A stretch of DNA of 64,000 nucleotides from Carallia brachiata (lineage: Eukaryota > Streptophyta > Magnoliopsida > Malpighiales > Rhizophoraceae). The first letter of the stretch is position 1. The number at the start of each line of letters is the position of its first letter. Shown in pieces: positions 22,989 through 35,454 of this stretch. Under the pieces are notes generated by a model. That model had not been told where the DNA came from, ran no database searches, and worked only from the letters and a program-made list of their open reading frames with translations. Position numbers and translations under genes: made by a program. The stretch is from the NCBI GenBank assembly GCA_021464245.1, contig JADCRB010000029.1, positions 1,070,660 to 1,134,659 on the forward strand, given 5' to 3'.

Positions 22989-25900
22989 ATGTGGAGAAGC
23001 ACAAGAAAGTTGACAATATTGAGCAAGAGAGTAGGAGGAGAGAGGTCTATGACGACTATCTATGCGGCGGCGCTGGTGGCGGCTGGTGTTCGCTCGCCCT
23101 CCGCCCCGTCCTCATTAATCCCATCGATTCACTCCGCATTCAACGGCGGCCGCCGAATTCAAGCTGTCGTAAAAGTTCAACCAAATCTCTCTAATTCTCC
23201 TTCTTCCATCTTCTCTCCGTCTCCGTTTTTTTCTGCAAACCCCGTCCGCCATCTCCGCACCGGCCGAGACCCTTCCATGAGGTGTGATCCTTCTTTCTTT
23301 CTGCCCTTGTATTTTCTCTTCTGTTGTTATTAGCAGTTAGCTTTGAAGTTCAAATTTCAAATTTTGACAACAGACAGATAATAGAGAAATTTTTATAAAT
23401 GTGTTGTTTTTGGCTGGAAGTTACGAGATAACCCCACCGGTGAATTGGGGCATTAGAATCGTGCCTGAGAAGAAGGCTTATGTAATAGAGCGATTCGGGA
23501 AGTATGTCAAGACACTTCCGGCCGGTATTCACTTCTTGATTCCTGTTGTGGATCGAATTGCCTATGTGCATTCCTTGAAGGAAGAGGCCATTCCCATCCC
23601 GGACCAGTCTGCTATCACCAAGGACAATGTCAGCATTCTCATCGACGGCGTTCTCTATGTCAAGGTCCCCTCCCTGCCATCTTATACGCTTTCTCTATAC
23701 TCCGTTTTGAGACATTAATAACATCATTGCATTGGGCATTTCCAGATTGTCGACCCTAAACTAGCGTCTTATGGTGTGGAGAATCCCATCTATGCTGTTA
23801 TTCAGCTTGCACAGACTACAATGCGCAGTGAGCTTGGAAAGATTACCCTTGACAAGACCTTTGAGGAAAGAGACACTCTCAATGAAAAGATTGTGGTGCG
23901 TTTCCCTTCCTTTCTTTTTACCTAGTGAGAATCCCACTTCAAGTGCTTTTTTTTAATGCTCAGAAGATAAAAGTTAGATGAAATGAAAATGCAGCAACAT
24001 TTGACGTTTTTCGCAGGAGGCCATCAATGTGGCTGCCAAGGACTGGGGCCTCCAGTGCCTCCGATATGAAATAAGTGAGCTTTGAATGATATCCTACTTT
24101 CACTTCTTCCATTGCTCTTATGTTCCCTCCGCATTTATTCTACTTGCTTTACTGCTCCTACTTCCTCTAGGGGACATATCTCCACCACGTGGAGTGAGGG
24201 CAGCTATGGAGATGCAGGCAGAAGCAGAGCGTAAAAAGAGAGCCCAAGTTCTTGAGTCTGAAGGTCCTACTATTTCAGTGCTTTTTTTATACAAATAGCT
24301 TGCACTGTCTAGCTATCCTTATGTGTCAATGGAAATATCTTTAATTAACAGGAGAAAGACAGGCCAATATCAATATTGCTGATGGTAAGAAGAATTCCGT
24401 GATCTTGGAATCTGAAGCTGCAAAAATGGATCAAGTTAACAGAGCACAAGGTTAGTGATATTTGTCCCCACTTTTAGATGACATAACTACATCCGATACT
24501 TTTGATAAGTATGACTCATTTTGTTCAGAATGGTGCTGACATATTGACAACATGACGTGCTATGAATTTTTGTATAATAGGTTAATGTCCAGTGTCCACT
24601 TGAAACCACTTCATATTTGATGTTACTTGCATTGGTCATTTCTAGATGCCCCCATCCAACAATAGTCAAGCTGGGTTAATACTTTGCTATTATGGCTCAT
24701 TTTTTTCTGTTATATTAGGCAATAATAGTACTGATCCTATCAGGTGAAGCGGAAGCCATCCTTGCTAAAGCGGAAGCAACAGCCAAAGGGCTTACTATGG
24801 TGTCGCAGGCCTTGAATGACACTGGCGGGATGGAGGTAAGGTTCTTCAAAGATCTCGATTCAGTTTATTTTGGATCAAAGCCCCCTTCCCCATGTGGCAG
24901 TTGATTATAGTACAATTTTCCCAAAATATTATGAGTGCAATTGAATTAGAAATATTATTGGTTGAGGATCCTCAAGAACGTGGGCTTTAGCTGGTTTGCT
25001 CTGACTTCTAGTTCGTTGGGATTAACATGGTCTCATTTTTCATCATGCTTATTGGAAAGAAACTGGTAAACTTCAAGGTGTTAGGTTTTTGTGATTGTAG
25101 AGCCAGCTTAAGGCAGCTTAGCTTTGTATTTAAATGCTTGGTCTTGCTGTGCATTTGATCAAGTGATATTAGGTTCAAAACTATGGTCCAAGCCTTGATA
25201 TAAGTTACTTCATTTTGACCTGTGAGTCAGAGTTCCATGTTGCCTGAACAGTCTCTTTGTGAAAAATATAGGTAATATTGCGTACATCTGACCCTTCCTA
25301 GACCCTACAGTTTGGAAGCGTAGTGCACTGGGACATCATTTATATTGAGCCTAAAACTATTTGTTTTAATTTCCTATCTTTTATATTTTTGGTGCGTTAC
25401 TGCATTTGTACAATTGGCAGTTATACTATGCCAATGAAGGGGATATATGACCCCAAACTAAGTTGCCAAATAGTTGCACAATAATCTAACTTCTTAAATC
25501 CGAAACTTTTTGGCCCTTCTTCTCAAGGTATGTTGTTATGTAACTGTAGAACTTTCTCTCCTTTGCTCATTTCCTATTTGAAATGAGCAAGTGATGGTTT
25601 TTAAACAATTCTAAGGGCCTATGTGGTTATGTTATATTTTTTTTTTTGGCTGTTCTATTTTTGCTATTAACCATTTTATGTCAATTTTTTCAATAATTAG
25701 CATTAATATGTGATTGATTAATAAAAAAATGGGTGAAACATGTTTCTTTAATATCGTGAAATAAAAATTATATTAGTAGGAAATTGCTATTTGCTACAAT
25801 GAACTAATAGTTCATACAAAAAAAAAGGTGCTCATAATAATATAATTAACATTAAGATCATTGCAGTAATTATTATATTGTTGTCATAAGGTCGTAAGGA

Positions 25901-27656
25901 TTGTGCAATGCTGTCTTGAGTATGTCCTGTAAAGTAGTTGACTTAGGCTAATGTTGACTGTCTCATGCAACTCTGAAGTGTATTTCCACGAGCTTTTTCA
26001 TCACCAACATTCTCATCTATAAAAGGAAAAAAAAAATGTATCCAATTGTTGTTGCATTCTAATAAAATTACAAAGAACACAACAACCCAAAAAAAAAAAA
26101 TTAAACTTTTGCCTCTGGAAATGACATTTGCAATAGAATCAGAAACTTATATTAAATACCCTGAAATATTTTTCAATCAAATTAAGTTGTGAGGAATGTG
26201 TGTAATTAAATAGTTCACATTGTCATTGAGGTGTTTTTCCCTCTATGGTCACGCAAGTGATAGCACTCGCCACGGTAGGGGGCAATGAACCCTACATTTT
26301 AACATATCCATAATCAACCAAACAATATTTCCTCTTGGAGGCATGAGAAAATCATATTTTGGTCTGGATATTGTTTCCATTAAAACTCTGGCATCATTGG
26401 CTGACTTGTAACCGAAAAGCAAGGCTTATAGCAAAAGAACATGCATACATTATATTGTGACTAGTTGCAATCTTTTTTTCCACGAATGTGTTTAGTTTGA
26501 TAATTCGAATAAATGCTGAAATATGGGTACTATTTATTGCTCCAATATAATCATGCCTACAATAAAAAACGAAGCATTTTGAGTAAAGATATTAGGACTG
26601 ACAAACAAGCAAACAAGTTATATTCGGGTTATCCTGATCTTTGGTAGAATTTCGTTTAGATTCGGAGGAGTCATCATAACTTTCACAATCAAGCAGAATG
26701 CTTTTAGAACCTTTGAGAAGTACTCGGAAATAATGTTAATTGAATGTTGAAGCTAAACACCAATAACCTATTTTTACTCTTTATGATCAACAACAAGGGC
26801 AAGAAAGATGTTCTGACAGAGTTGAGAGGTGAAGAAATAGAAGGGTAGAGGTAGAAAGAATAATGATGGAGAGAGAGAAGGAAGTGGGAGAAGCTCCTGG
26901 TAACTGAAAACCAGAATTGGGGTTTTCTTTAAACGGAAGTGTTTCTAGGTTTCACAGCCCAGCTGGATGCATTTTCCTTTCTTTGACTGGGAAAAATGAA
27001 AAACAGAGAATGGAAAATGCCAATGTTACATATCTTCTCAGGATGTTTGCTAAATCTGAGCAATGAAAACCCTTCAGTTATCTTGTACATGAGTATTTGT
27101 GGCCATTTCTGTTGCTCTTTGGTGAACTGCTTGTGTTAATGCGCATGTATTTAGGAACGCCTACAAAGCTATTAATTATGCCGTTATCTGTTGGTGGGCA
27201 TTTAGACTTAACATTTTGTTATGATTTGCAGGCAGCAAGTATGAAAATTGCTGAGCTATATATTCATGCTTTCGGTAACATTGCTAAGGAGGTAAAGGAC
27301 GGTGCCAAGCTACTACTGTGTCTATTTTTATCTTTTGTTGGCAATGGATTCATGTAACTGAGACTTGTCTGACATTTCTTTGATCACTTGCACTGCTTTC
27401 TTAGGGGACAACAATGTTGCTTCCTAGCGACAATGCCAATCCTGCTAACATGATGGCTCAGGCTCTCACCATGTACAAAAGTTTGGTTGGCAATGTCTCA
27501 AACCGTGATGGACATGAATCTTCTTTAACGGAAGCCACGAAAGACATAGCTGTTTCTGGAGAAACACTGGGTGAGGATGCCAAAGCAAGATCAGTTGATA
27601 CAAGTCATCATGATAGACCACAGTTCTCACTTCAAAGACCCAAAAAAGGGGAATAG
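22989..27656 (+). CDS. SLP: mitochondrial stomatin-like protein (SPFH/band 7 family)
   Basis: Nine exons (22989-23281, 23421-23664, 23746-23895, 24017-24074, 24171-24263, 24352-24450, 24744-24835, 27232-27291, 27405-27656) join in phase at GT-AG sites to 446 aa. Residues 1-90 are Arg/Ser-rich and poor in acids, a typical mitochondrial presequence. The SPFH domain starts at [19 protein letters not shown] (about 106) and includes [14 protein letters not shown] and [19 protein letters not shown]. An Ala/Glu/Lys-rich coiled-coil stretch follows ([17 protein letters not shown]), then the conserved tail [19 protein letters not shown]. This is the arrangement of animal STOML2 and plant SLP proteins, inner-membrane scaffolds linked to respiratory-complex organisation. 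The last ~50 residues are variable and polar. Intron 7 is unusually long (24836-27231). Confidence 0.93.
24836..27231 (+). other. long intron 7 of the stomatin-like gene
   Basis: At 2.4 kb it is several times longer than the gene's other introns, which suggests an insertion. Candidate foreign DNA is the AT-rich block around 25620-26100, which opens TAAGGGCCTATGTGG like a Harbinger terminus, but no matching second end was found. Confidence 0.4.
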
Positions 27657-28814
27657 AATTCTTTGGAAGACGAAAGTAGGGACAGGGTGTAATAGAAACA
27701 TGGAGGAAGAAAGGGGTTTCTGCTGTTGAGTTGCCAGTTATGTGGGGGATTACATTAATTCTGTCAAGCTCGAGTCCTCAAAAACCTTGCGACCTTTTGT
27801 CTTTTGGTCTCGTATCAGCGAGGTTGTCTTTTTTGGTTTCACTTTCAGAGCAGCGGGATTAAGAGATGCAGAAATATTGAATATTCCAGAGTTGCCCAGT
27901 TGGGCTTTTACCCTTTTGCTTCATGGAAGTGTTGCTTCTGCTAACCCAATTGGTTTAGGGAGAATAATTAGAATAATTCTTAAGTGATTATCACATCTAG
28001 GTAAGATTCTCGGTTTTCTTGATGACTTTGTTCGGAAAAATTCAAACAAAAGACTAGGAATTTAAATAGCAACTCATGGAGAAAAAAACTGAAAATCTTT
28101 AGCCTATGTTCGCTTAATTCTTGTGTGCAAAAGATAGAAGTGACGTTCTTCGACAATTACTGGATGTCTGATCATATAAACTTGGGGCAGCCAAGTTTCT
28201 TAGATAGTTCGATAGTTTGTTTAGCAACTGTCGTTGAAATTGCACTTTTTCATTAACCCATGATTATGTGCTCATTGCATGCAAGGCGGGTAGAACTAGA
28301 AATGAAATTGATAAGATTAAAAGAAACGGTGTAGATATCAAGAATTAATCTAAGATAGGGCAAGAGGGACCAAAGAAGATGGCATTATACTCATTCAAGC
28401 CAGCCCCAGATTCCCTCGAGTTGGATATTTTGATTTTAAATATAGCTTGTCTAGCTAATGATGGATAGTTGCGAAAATAATCTTTTTGTAAAAATAAGAA
28501 TAAAATACATACGTAAATTCTTCCCTAAAACCCACAAAAATGTGGGAGTATTTGTGAATTGGATAGAGTTTTTTCTACCTAACAATGATCTATAGATAAA
28601 AAAAATAATGGAATATAAAAATTAGATCATGTTCTAAGTATGTTAAATACATTAACATTCCTCCTGCATCAATTTGGTTCATATTGTTCAAGCTTAATGT
28701 TTAAGGCCTTGGACGAAATGAAGCCAAGATTTGTTCCAAGAAATCTATTCGTCATCTATCCGCAATCTTTTTCTCTGCGTAAGGCGTGAGTACGCATAAA
28801 CACTGGTTTGAGAA
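27657..28814. other. 3' UTR and spacer
   Basis: About the first 350 bp are probably the stomatin-like 3' UTR. The rest shows no gene-like signal. Confidence 0.4.
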
Positions 28815-29216
28815 TTATGAATTATTACGTACCAATATCGAATGTTGAATGTTGAATTTGTTGAAGAGGAGAACAACATGACTGACGGAACAGAGAGGAG
28901 TGGGCTGGACTGTGATTTGGTGGAGGGTAATGAAATTCAGAGAAGGCTGAAAAGCCAAGGCTGATGAGCCATAGAGGAGGAACCAGAGTTTCTTGGCAGC
29001 AGTGCAAGTAAAAGCTACGGAAAGCCACTTGGTGCCGACAGAATCCAAGGAATTTGAACCATGAAAAAATTGCTCCAACGTGAAATTAGGCGACAAAAGA
29101 CGAGTATAATTTGATGTCCATAGGAAAGGGTCAACACAGACGAGCCAAATTAAGGCAAAAAGCAATTTCTCAGAGAGATCCCAAATATAAAAAGCTGCAG
29201 CTTGTATAATAACCAC
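28815..29216 (-). CDS. unrecognised 133-aa open frame, doubtful
   Basis: An open frame of 133 codons in a segment less AT-rich than its flanks. It has one hydrophobic stretch near the start (LLFALIWLVCVDPFLW) and no motif that I recognise. A TATA-like run lies upstream on the same strand at about 29303-29325. It faces away from the + strand gene starting at 29439, so the two could share a promoter region. It may equally be a chance frame or a noncoding transcript. Confidence 0.2.
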   Translation of the reverse strand: MVIIQAAAFYIWDLSEKLLFALIWLVCVDPFLWTSNYTRLLSPNFTLEQFFHGSNSLDSVGTKWLSVAFTCTAAKKLWFLLYGSSALAFQPSLNFITLHQITVQPTPLCSVSHVVLLFNKFNIQHSILVRNNS

Positions 29217-29438
29217 CCATTGCTCCCGAGGGGCGCTGCCGATCCCTCAGCTCGAAAATTTAATCCAAATCCTCCTGTAATAAAAGTTGATGGCTGAAGC
29301 AAATATATATATATATATAGATATAGACTACAGAGAGACGGATACATTTGTTTACCTGTCTCGGAATTTTTAATCACTCCCACCTAAACATTAATCCAAA
29401 GGACTTGCCCTTTAGTCCCCACTGCAGCTTGAAAGATC

Positions 29439-30517
29439 ATGGGAGGCTGTGCTAGCAAACCGAAGGAGTTTGATGATTCACGTCCAGGGCCTATCTCAAG
29501 GGACGCCTGTCAGCTCTGATGATAAGCACAGCCTAAATTTGATGTCAATGAGACTCCTGCTGCGCATATTGAACACGTACTGTCTTTCTACTACATGTCT
29601 TTTATCTTTAATCTATTGCCTGCATGTCTTCTTCAGTTTCTGTATTCAAATTACCTAACATCGAATCAAGCTAGTCTAATTGGCAACAATATTTTTATTT
29701 ATGAATGCAGGAGAAGGATATTGCGGGTGAGAAACAAGAGAGTAGAGGTGAGAAACAGAATGAACTGCCACTGGTAGATTTATCCGAGCCTGAGCAGCCA
29801 GAAGTGCAGAAGGGTGACAAGGTTATACCGCCTTTTGACGAGCCTGTTTCTGCTGAGTCCGTGGCTGCTGTGGATAACGTTGAGACTAATGTCATTGCAT
29901 CAAACCGTAGTAAGATCGTGGATGCAGACGCCAAGATGCCTGAAGCCGAAGAAAAACCAGCTGTTGATAAGCCTGATTTTGCCGAGTCCTTGGCTGTTGT
30001 GGATAAAGTTGAATCCAATGCCATGCTATTAGATGGCAAGATTGAGAATGCTGGCGGTGACAAGCTCGAAGCCAAAGAAAACCCACCTTCTAATAAGCCT
30101 ATTTCTGCCGAGTCCACAGCCGCTGTGGATAAACTCAAAACCAATGTCATTCCATTAGATGGTGAGATTGAGAATGCTGGCGGCGATAAGCTCCGAGCCA
30201 AAGAAAAACCGCCTTTATACAAGCCTATTTCTATCCAGTCCACGGCTGCAGCTGAGAAAGTTGATACCAATGTCATCCCATTAGATGGTCAGATTGAGAA
30301 TGCTGGTGGCGACAAGCTCCAAGCAAAAGGAAAACCACATTCTGATAAGCCTATTTCTGCCGAGTCCACGGCTGCTGCTGTGGGTAAAGTTGAAACCAAT
30401 GCCATCCCATTACATGGTAAGATTGAGAATGCCTACGCCAAGAATCCTGAAGCCGAAGTAAAAGACAAAGCAGACGAACCCAATTTGTTGCAAAAAACTC
30501 TACAACATTGTCATTGA
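29439..30517 (+). CDS. acidic repeat protein with MGGCASKPK acylation-type N-terminus (exon 1 apparently broken)
   Basis: Exon 1 (29439-29576) starts MGGCASKPKEFDD: Gly2 plus Cys4 is the classic N-myristoylation/palmitoylation context, predicting membrane anchoring. Exon 2 (29711-30517) joins in phase 0 after the GTACTG...GCAG intron and encodes an acidic, low-complexity protein (PLVDLSEPEQPE...) with five tandem units of about 42 residues (29836-30465). Exon 1 as read meets TGA TGA TAA at 29517-29525, although its end (KFDVNETPAAHIEH) reads in the start frame. An extra base near 29502 and a missing base near 29525 would explain this. The product is therefore truncated as sequenced, unless translation starts at 29705 or splicing differs. 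Plant proteins with this N-terminus and an acidic tail are known, but I do not know a function. Confidence 0.55.
29836..30465 (+). repeat. five-unit coding repeat, ~126 bp period
   Basis: Units start near 29836, 29965, 30091, 30217 and 30343. Shared core: KPISAESTAAVDK, then TNVIPLDG, IENAGGDKL and AKEKP. The middle units are most alike and the outer two more diverged, as expected from internal expansion. All units stay in frame. Confidence 0.85.
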
Positions 30518-31654
30518 GCGATCAGCTAGTTTTAATACTTGCACCATCAATGGCAGCGGAACTAACATGCCACAGGATTTCAAACAATTATTTAACCTAC
30601 GTTTATAAGTACATTGGTAGCTTTATGTTGACCATTTGCTCATATCTGGGTGGATGATCTCTTTACCTGAGACTCTGAATAAATAAACAATTCCATATTC
30701 CTACCCTACGTCCTCTAGAAACTGATCCGTTGCATTGTTCACAGGTCAATTATACAAACAAGATGATGGACACACTACAAGACCTCTTTCCAAGGAATAG
30801 ATTTTGTCTTGCGGAAAATGCATGTCGCCGCATGAAGAACAAAGAGAGCCCCATCTCAACAAAATTTAAATTTAAAAAAAAAATGTGTGTGGCTCCCCTG
30901 TCTCAGGAAGCTTGTGGCAACCTACCAGTGTTATTAGTTTAGTTTTGTTGTCTTAATTGATAGCCTAAGTAATGTTGTGCCTCGACAATTATTTTTTGAT
31001 ACAATCCGGCAGCCATTACAGTAGCGGACGGCTATTCGGAATCCTTCCATCTACTGAAAGCAATCAAAGTTCATTGTTGCTACGTATTAGATTTTTCATT
31101 ACCTTGTGAATGCAATTTCAATTTAATATTTATCAAATTGCAAAATTCATTCGGGTCACAGTTCAGTTATATGGAACATTAATCAAACAGTCCATTTTTA
31201 AATCCCAAGATTTTATTGAATTCTCGTTAAAAATTACACTATTAAATTTTGCCTACCCAAAAAAAATCATATTAATCTCAGGTTAAGTACACACGATTTT
31301 GCCGGAGGAGGGACCTGACCACATGAGTTTAGGAGTACGATCAGACTTGGGTGCTGTAGAAGGGGTTGTGGTTAATCTCTCGAGGTTGCACTTGTGTATA
31401 TTACATTTATACATACATAAGTGTATTATCGAGATATCTGTGATTGCTGAACATAGTTTTGAAAATTTTCCTCTATTCTTTGGTTTTCCTATGCTATAAA
31501 ATATAATGAATATAAATGATAAATAGAAATGGTAAAACATGATATGGTCGTGCATATACTTTATTTATGACATTCACAAACATAATTGGTGTGTATGCTG
31601 TACCTTGGAATGGATCCATTTAGGGTAATCACACGAGGACATTTTATTTTAGGC
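30518..31654. other. spacer, no gene
   Basis: Probable 3' UTR of the repeat-protein gene followed by AT-rich DNA. Short frames near 30730 and 31299 have no recognisable content. Confidence 0.4.
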
Positions 31655-32559
31655 TAAGGGCTGTTTGGCTTACAATAAAATAAAATTATAGTGTTTGATT
31701 AGATTATCACTAATTGTTACTATTTAAATAGTGAAATGACCATTTTAAACATCTAAACAAGAATGATAAAATTAGCATGCAATAAAAGCAATCTCACAAC
31801 TTTTGGAAAAAAGTTTTTTTTATCCTATAATAAAATGTTGATTAACTTGTCCTTTGTCTCGATGCATTGGATGAAGTGTCTGAGTATGAATCTTCACTTT
31901 TCATGAATTGGAAAGTTAATTAAGTCGTATTCCAAATTTTTTTTTTTTCTATCACATATTGGAACTATATCTCACATATTAAGTTTACTAACTAATAATA
32001 TATATTCTATCAGATATATCATGTGAAGCTTCTTTGATTAATGATGCAGAATACATAACCAAGACCATCTAGTATTTTATTGATGCAAACCTGTCTCATC
32101 AAAATTATGAAGGGGATTGCAAAAATTTGTCAATGCATAATAGTTTTGCAAGTTCTAAATCATGCAGACAAGACAGTTTTGATTCCAAACAATCAAATAA
32201 TTTAATAGAGGATAAAGTATGTAGAAACATGAAACAAAACCACATGTGAAAGTAGTCAATAGAAAGTACTTGCCAGACCAAAGTTTGCATAATTTGTTTA
32301 TGCCAAAAACCAGTCAGGGTTCAAATCATCGTTGTTAGATCGCTTTCTTTGCATGGCCAATTAGTTATGTTCATCACAAATTTTAAATGGACCAGTAATG
32401 GCTCATCAAATTGCCATTCCTTGGCATCAACAAAATCAGGCCAATGAGTCCAAACACAAAAATGTATATCAAGGAAAAAAAATAAAACAGATTAAAAAAA
32501 GTTACAGAAAACAACAAAATACTTCATTATATTACTTTTGCTTGAAATCTAGAAGTCTT

Positions 32560-33714
32560 ATACTTGTAGAAGAGTACCTATTGTCCACCAGGTTTCCATA
32601 AGCCTTTTGTCCATAGTCTATGCTTGAAGTATAACTAGTTCTCTTTGCTTTATGGAGTCGTGCAAGTCTTATACATCTCCCTTTTTGACCTCTCAAACAA
32701 AAGTGTGCTAAAAAGATAACGTTCACTGCCCTCTGTTATATTTGGTAGAGTTAGAACCTCATTCATTACTTCTTTGATACTACAACTCGGTCGATCCCTA
32801 AAAGTGTCCCTCAAGGTGGCAGTTCTCATATTAATACTTGTTCTCAACTCTTTAACAGAATTAGACAAGTATACTACACCAGATTGATATATTTTTTTTA
32901 TACCATTTTTCTTGCCTTTTTTTTTTTGTTGAGAAGTAACTTCTTCTAACTTTTTTGTTTTTTTGTATTATCTTGACCATTATTGCCCTCATTTCCTGCC
33001 ACACTAACATTTTCTAAAGTACCTTAAGAAGTAAGAATTATCGTCCCTCTATTTCTTTGATATAAGTATTCAAATATGCTTCAAAGTCCTTCTCCTCCAA
33101 GTTAGCCATTTTTTTTATAAGATCAATGTTATCATCATTTGTCTTTTCAATATAAGATGGTAAAACTTTAGATGAAGGCACGTATGCATATTCTTCAATT
33201 GCTACGATACCCATAAACATAATTTCATATTTGGAATAAAGCTCCTTAACTATTCCCTTGTCACATAGCTTTGCATAAGCTAGATTTTCTTGTATTTAAA
33301 AAATCAATATATATGAGTTTATATGTATAATAGAAAAATAAGAAAAAGTAATTATTTATTGTAAAGACTAACTTGCATTCTTTCAGCTCAAAATTTCTCG
33401 TCTGCCACAATTGTTTTTTGAGGATTCTACCCCAAACTTGTTTGTTTCCTATCAAATTTTTCCATAATTTTCATTGTGACTTCATCCAATCCCATTTGTG
33501 CCTCATTTGGTCTTTGGTAAAATCTTCTCCAACAACCTTCATTTTGATTTTCAACCATGACCAGCCCTTCTTTTCCCACCTGCCCTCACTTCTTCTACCT
33601 TCACTAGTGCCTGAACATAGAGGTCCACAAACAATTAAAATTGATTATCCATCCAAGAAACCCTTATTCCAGTCTTACCTTTGCTTAATTTATGCTTGCT
33701 ACTCATCTAAGTAA
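32560..33714 (-). pseudogene. Myb/SANT-like DNA-binding protein pseudogene
   Basis: Pieces on the - strand follow the order of the plant Myb/SANT-like family associated with PIF/Harbinger elements. These are a SANT-like start (VSWMDNQF, then DFTKDQMRHKWDWMK), a linker with EEYAYVPSSKVLP that matches the family's 'A.APSSG.L' segment, and a C-terminal SIKEVMNEVLTLPNI...LLFERSKREM block. Stops interrupt it after DNQF and after KSQ, and the pieces are in different frames, so it is dead. The assignment is by family resemblance only. Confidence 0.5.
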
Positions 33715-35454
33715 ATATAAAATATAATTATCAACCAATGATTTATTTAATACAAAGATTGCAAGAGCCTACAAATAACATGTCTAGTTTATGCTAGCAA
33801 GTACAATAATGCGCTAATTTTATCAAAACAGAGAAAAAAAAACAAGGAAAGTACTTGGTTGAAATCAATGTTGAATTACAAGCACGATGATTAAGTTTAC
33901 AATATAAATTCAGTTTGGCTAGCATTTAGTAACAGTACAATATGTGTCAAAATTGGATAATTTTTTGTGGATGAAGAAAATTAGAATATAATATTTATTG
34001 GCTTATTATTTAGTTTGGGATATTTCCTAGCAAAATAGGAACAACTTGTCCCATACGATCTCAATAATGTCTAACAATTTAAAATAATTTGCCTTAACAT
34101 ATATATCAAACCTTAAAAATGGAATACTGTATCTGACCTATCTCATGGAATCCCTAGGTAGAAAATAATTATGTATCTAAGCTAAGGATGATTACGGATT
34201 GAACTTCTTTTACATGCAAACTTACATCATTAACATGCCAAATTATAGAATATGGAATATAATCAAATGCAAACTTACATTTACTGTTATGACCAATGTT
34301 AGATGGAGCCTGCAAAAGAGACACATGTTATGCCTATGGTGTTGGACAAGATAAGACAAAGTAACCATACAAAGTTTCTACTTAATTCTGAAAGGTACAA
34401 GTTAGTACAAATAAAGACAGACATACGATTTTTAATCAGTTAAAACTGCCACCAAATATTTTGCCAAACAATATATAAGCATTTGGTTGAATTCAATAAC
34501 TCATTACATGCAAGCTAGCACTAAATCATGTCTCGAGCACCATTTGGATGCAAATGTAGGATGTATGTATGCTACCTAAAATTTCAAATATTGTTCAATA
34601 TTTTTTACACTCATCCAGATGCTATATTCCCCAGGTATAAGAAATAATTGCTAGGTTAGTTACATGAAGGAGTATACAACTGAAACAACATGAGCCTTTA
34701 GTCAATCAATGAAAAGCAGAGTATGAAAGAAAGAGGGTGAAAAACATTTAAATCATAAATTTGAGTTAATTACTATACAGTCTCTTACACAAACACCTAA
34801 AATTCAATATCAAACAAAAAACAAAATTTTTAAAAAAAGGAAAAAATATATATCAAAGAATAGCCTTCAAGTACATAAATTTAATAAAAAAAATTCTTAG
34901 TATTCGAATTATATATTTGATAATTTAACCAAAAAAAAAGGAAAAAGTTAGATTTTTCGTCAAGATAACTAAATATTTTCCAAAGGGATACCTGATATCG
35001 AAAAAAAAGAGAGAGAGAGAGAGAGAACACTAAACGTACATAGACTTCTCTTTGTATGATCAAAAGAAGACCTGAAGAACAAGACCGTAACATAGAATGA
35101 AAAAATAGCCTAACATAAAAGATGACCCTTGAACTAGAATAGAAGATTGACCCGTAGAAAAAGCTCTCTTTAAAGAATGAGAGCTAAAGGTGGGCAAGGT
35201 TTGAGAAACAGAGGGAAATACATCGTGCTTTTCAGAAAGCAAGAGAGAAAATGGCAAATAGAATAGAAATAAAGGTTAATTATTGAGGATATTTTAGTCC
35301 TAAAAAATGATCAACTACTGATTTATCAAAAAAGTAATCTAGAACTACTTTTCCTATCAGCTACTTTTGAAGGCATCTATCAACAATCAGCAGCTGATAG
35401 AAAATTTAAACAAATGCCTAATTTACTACTTTTTAGATCAACAACAGTAACAAC

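Noticed and set aside
29695..30276. 193-codon - strand frame opposite the repeat protein
   Set aside because: Antisense of the five in-frame repeats; the periodic sequence keeps the opposite strand open. The + strand has the exon signals and the acidic protein.
31299..31555. Overlapping short frames on both strands
   Set aside because: No domain, no conserved start context, in AT-rich spacer.
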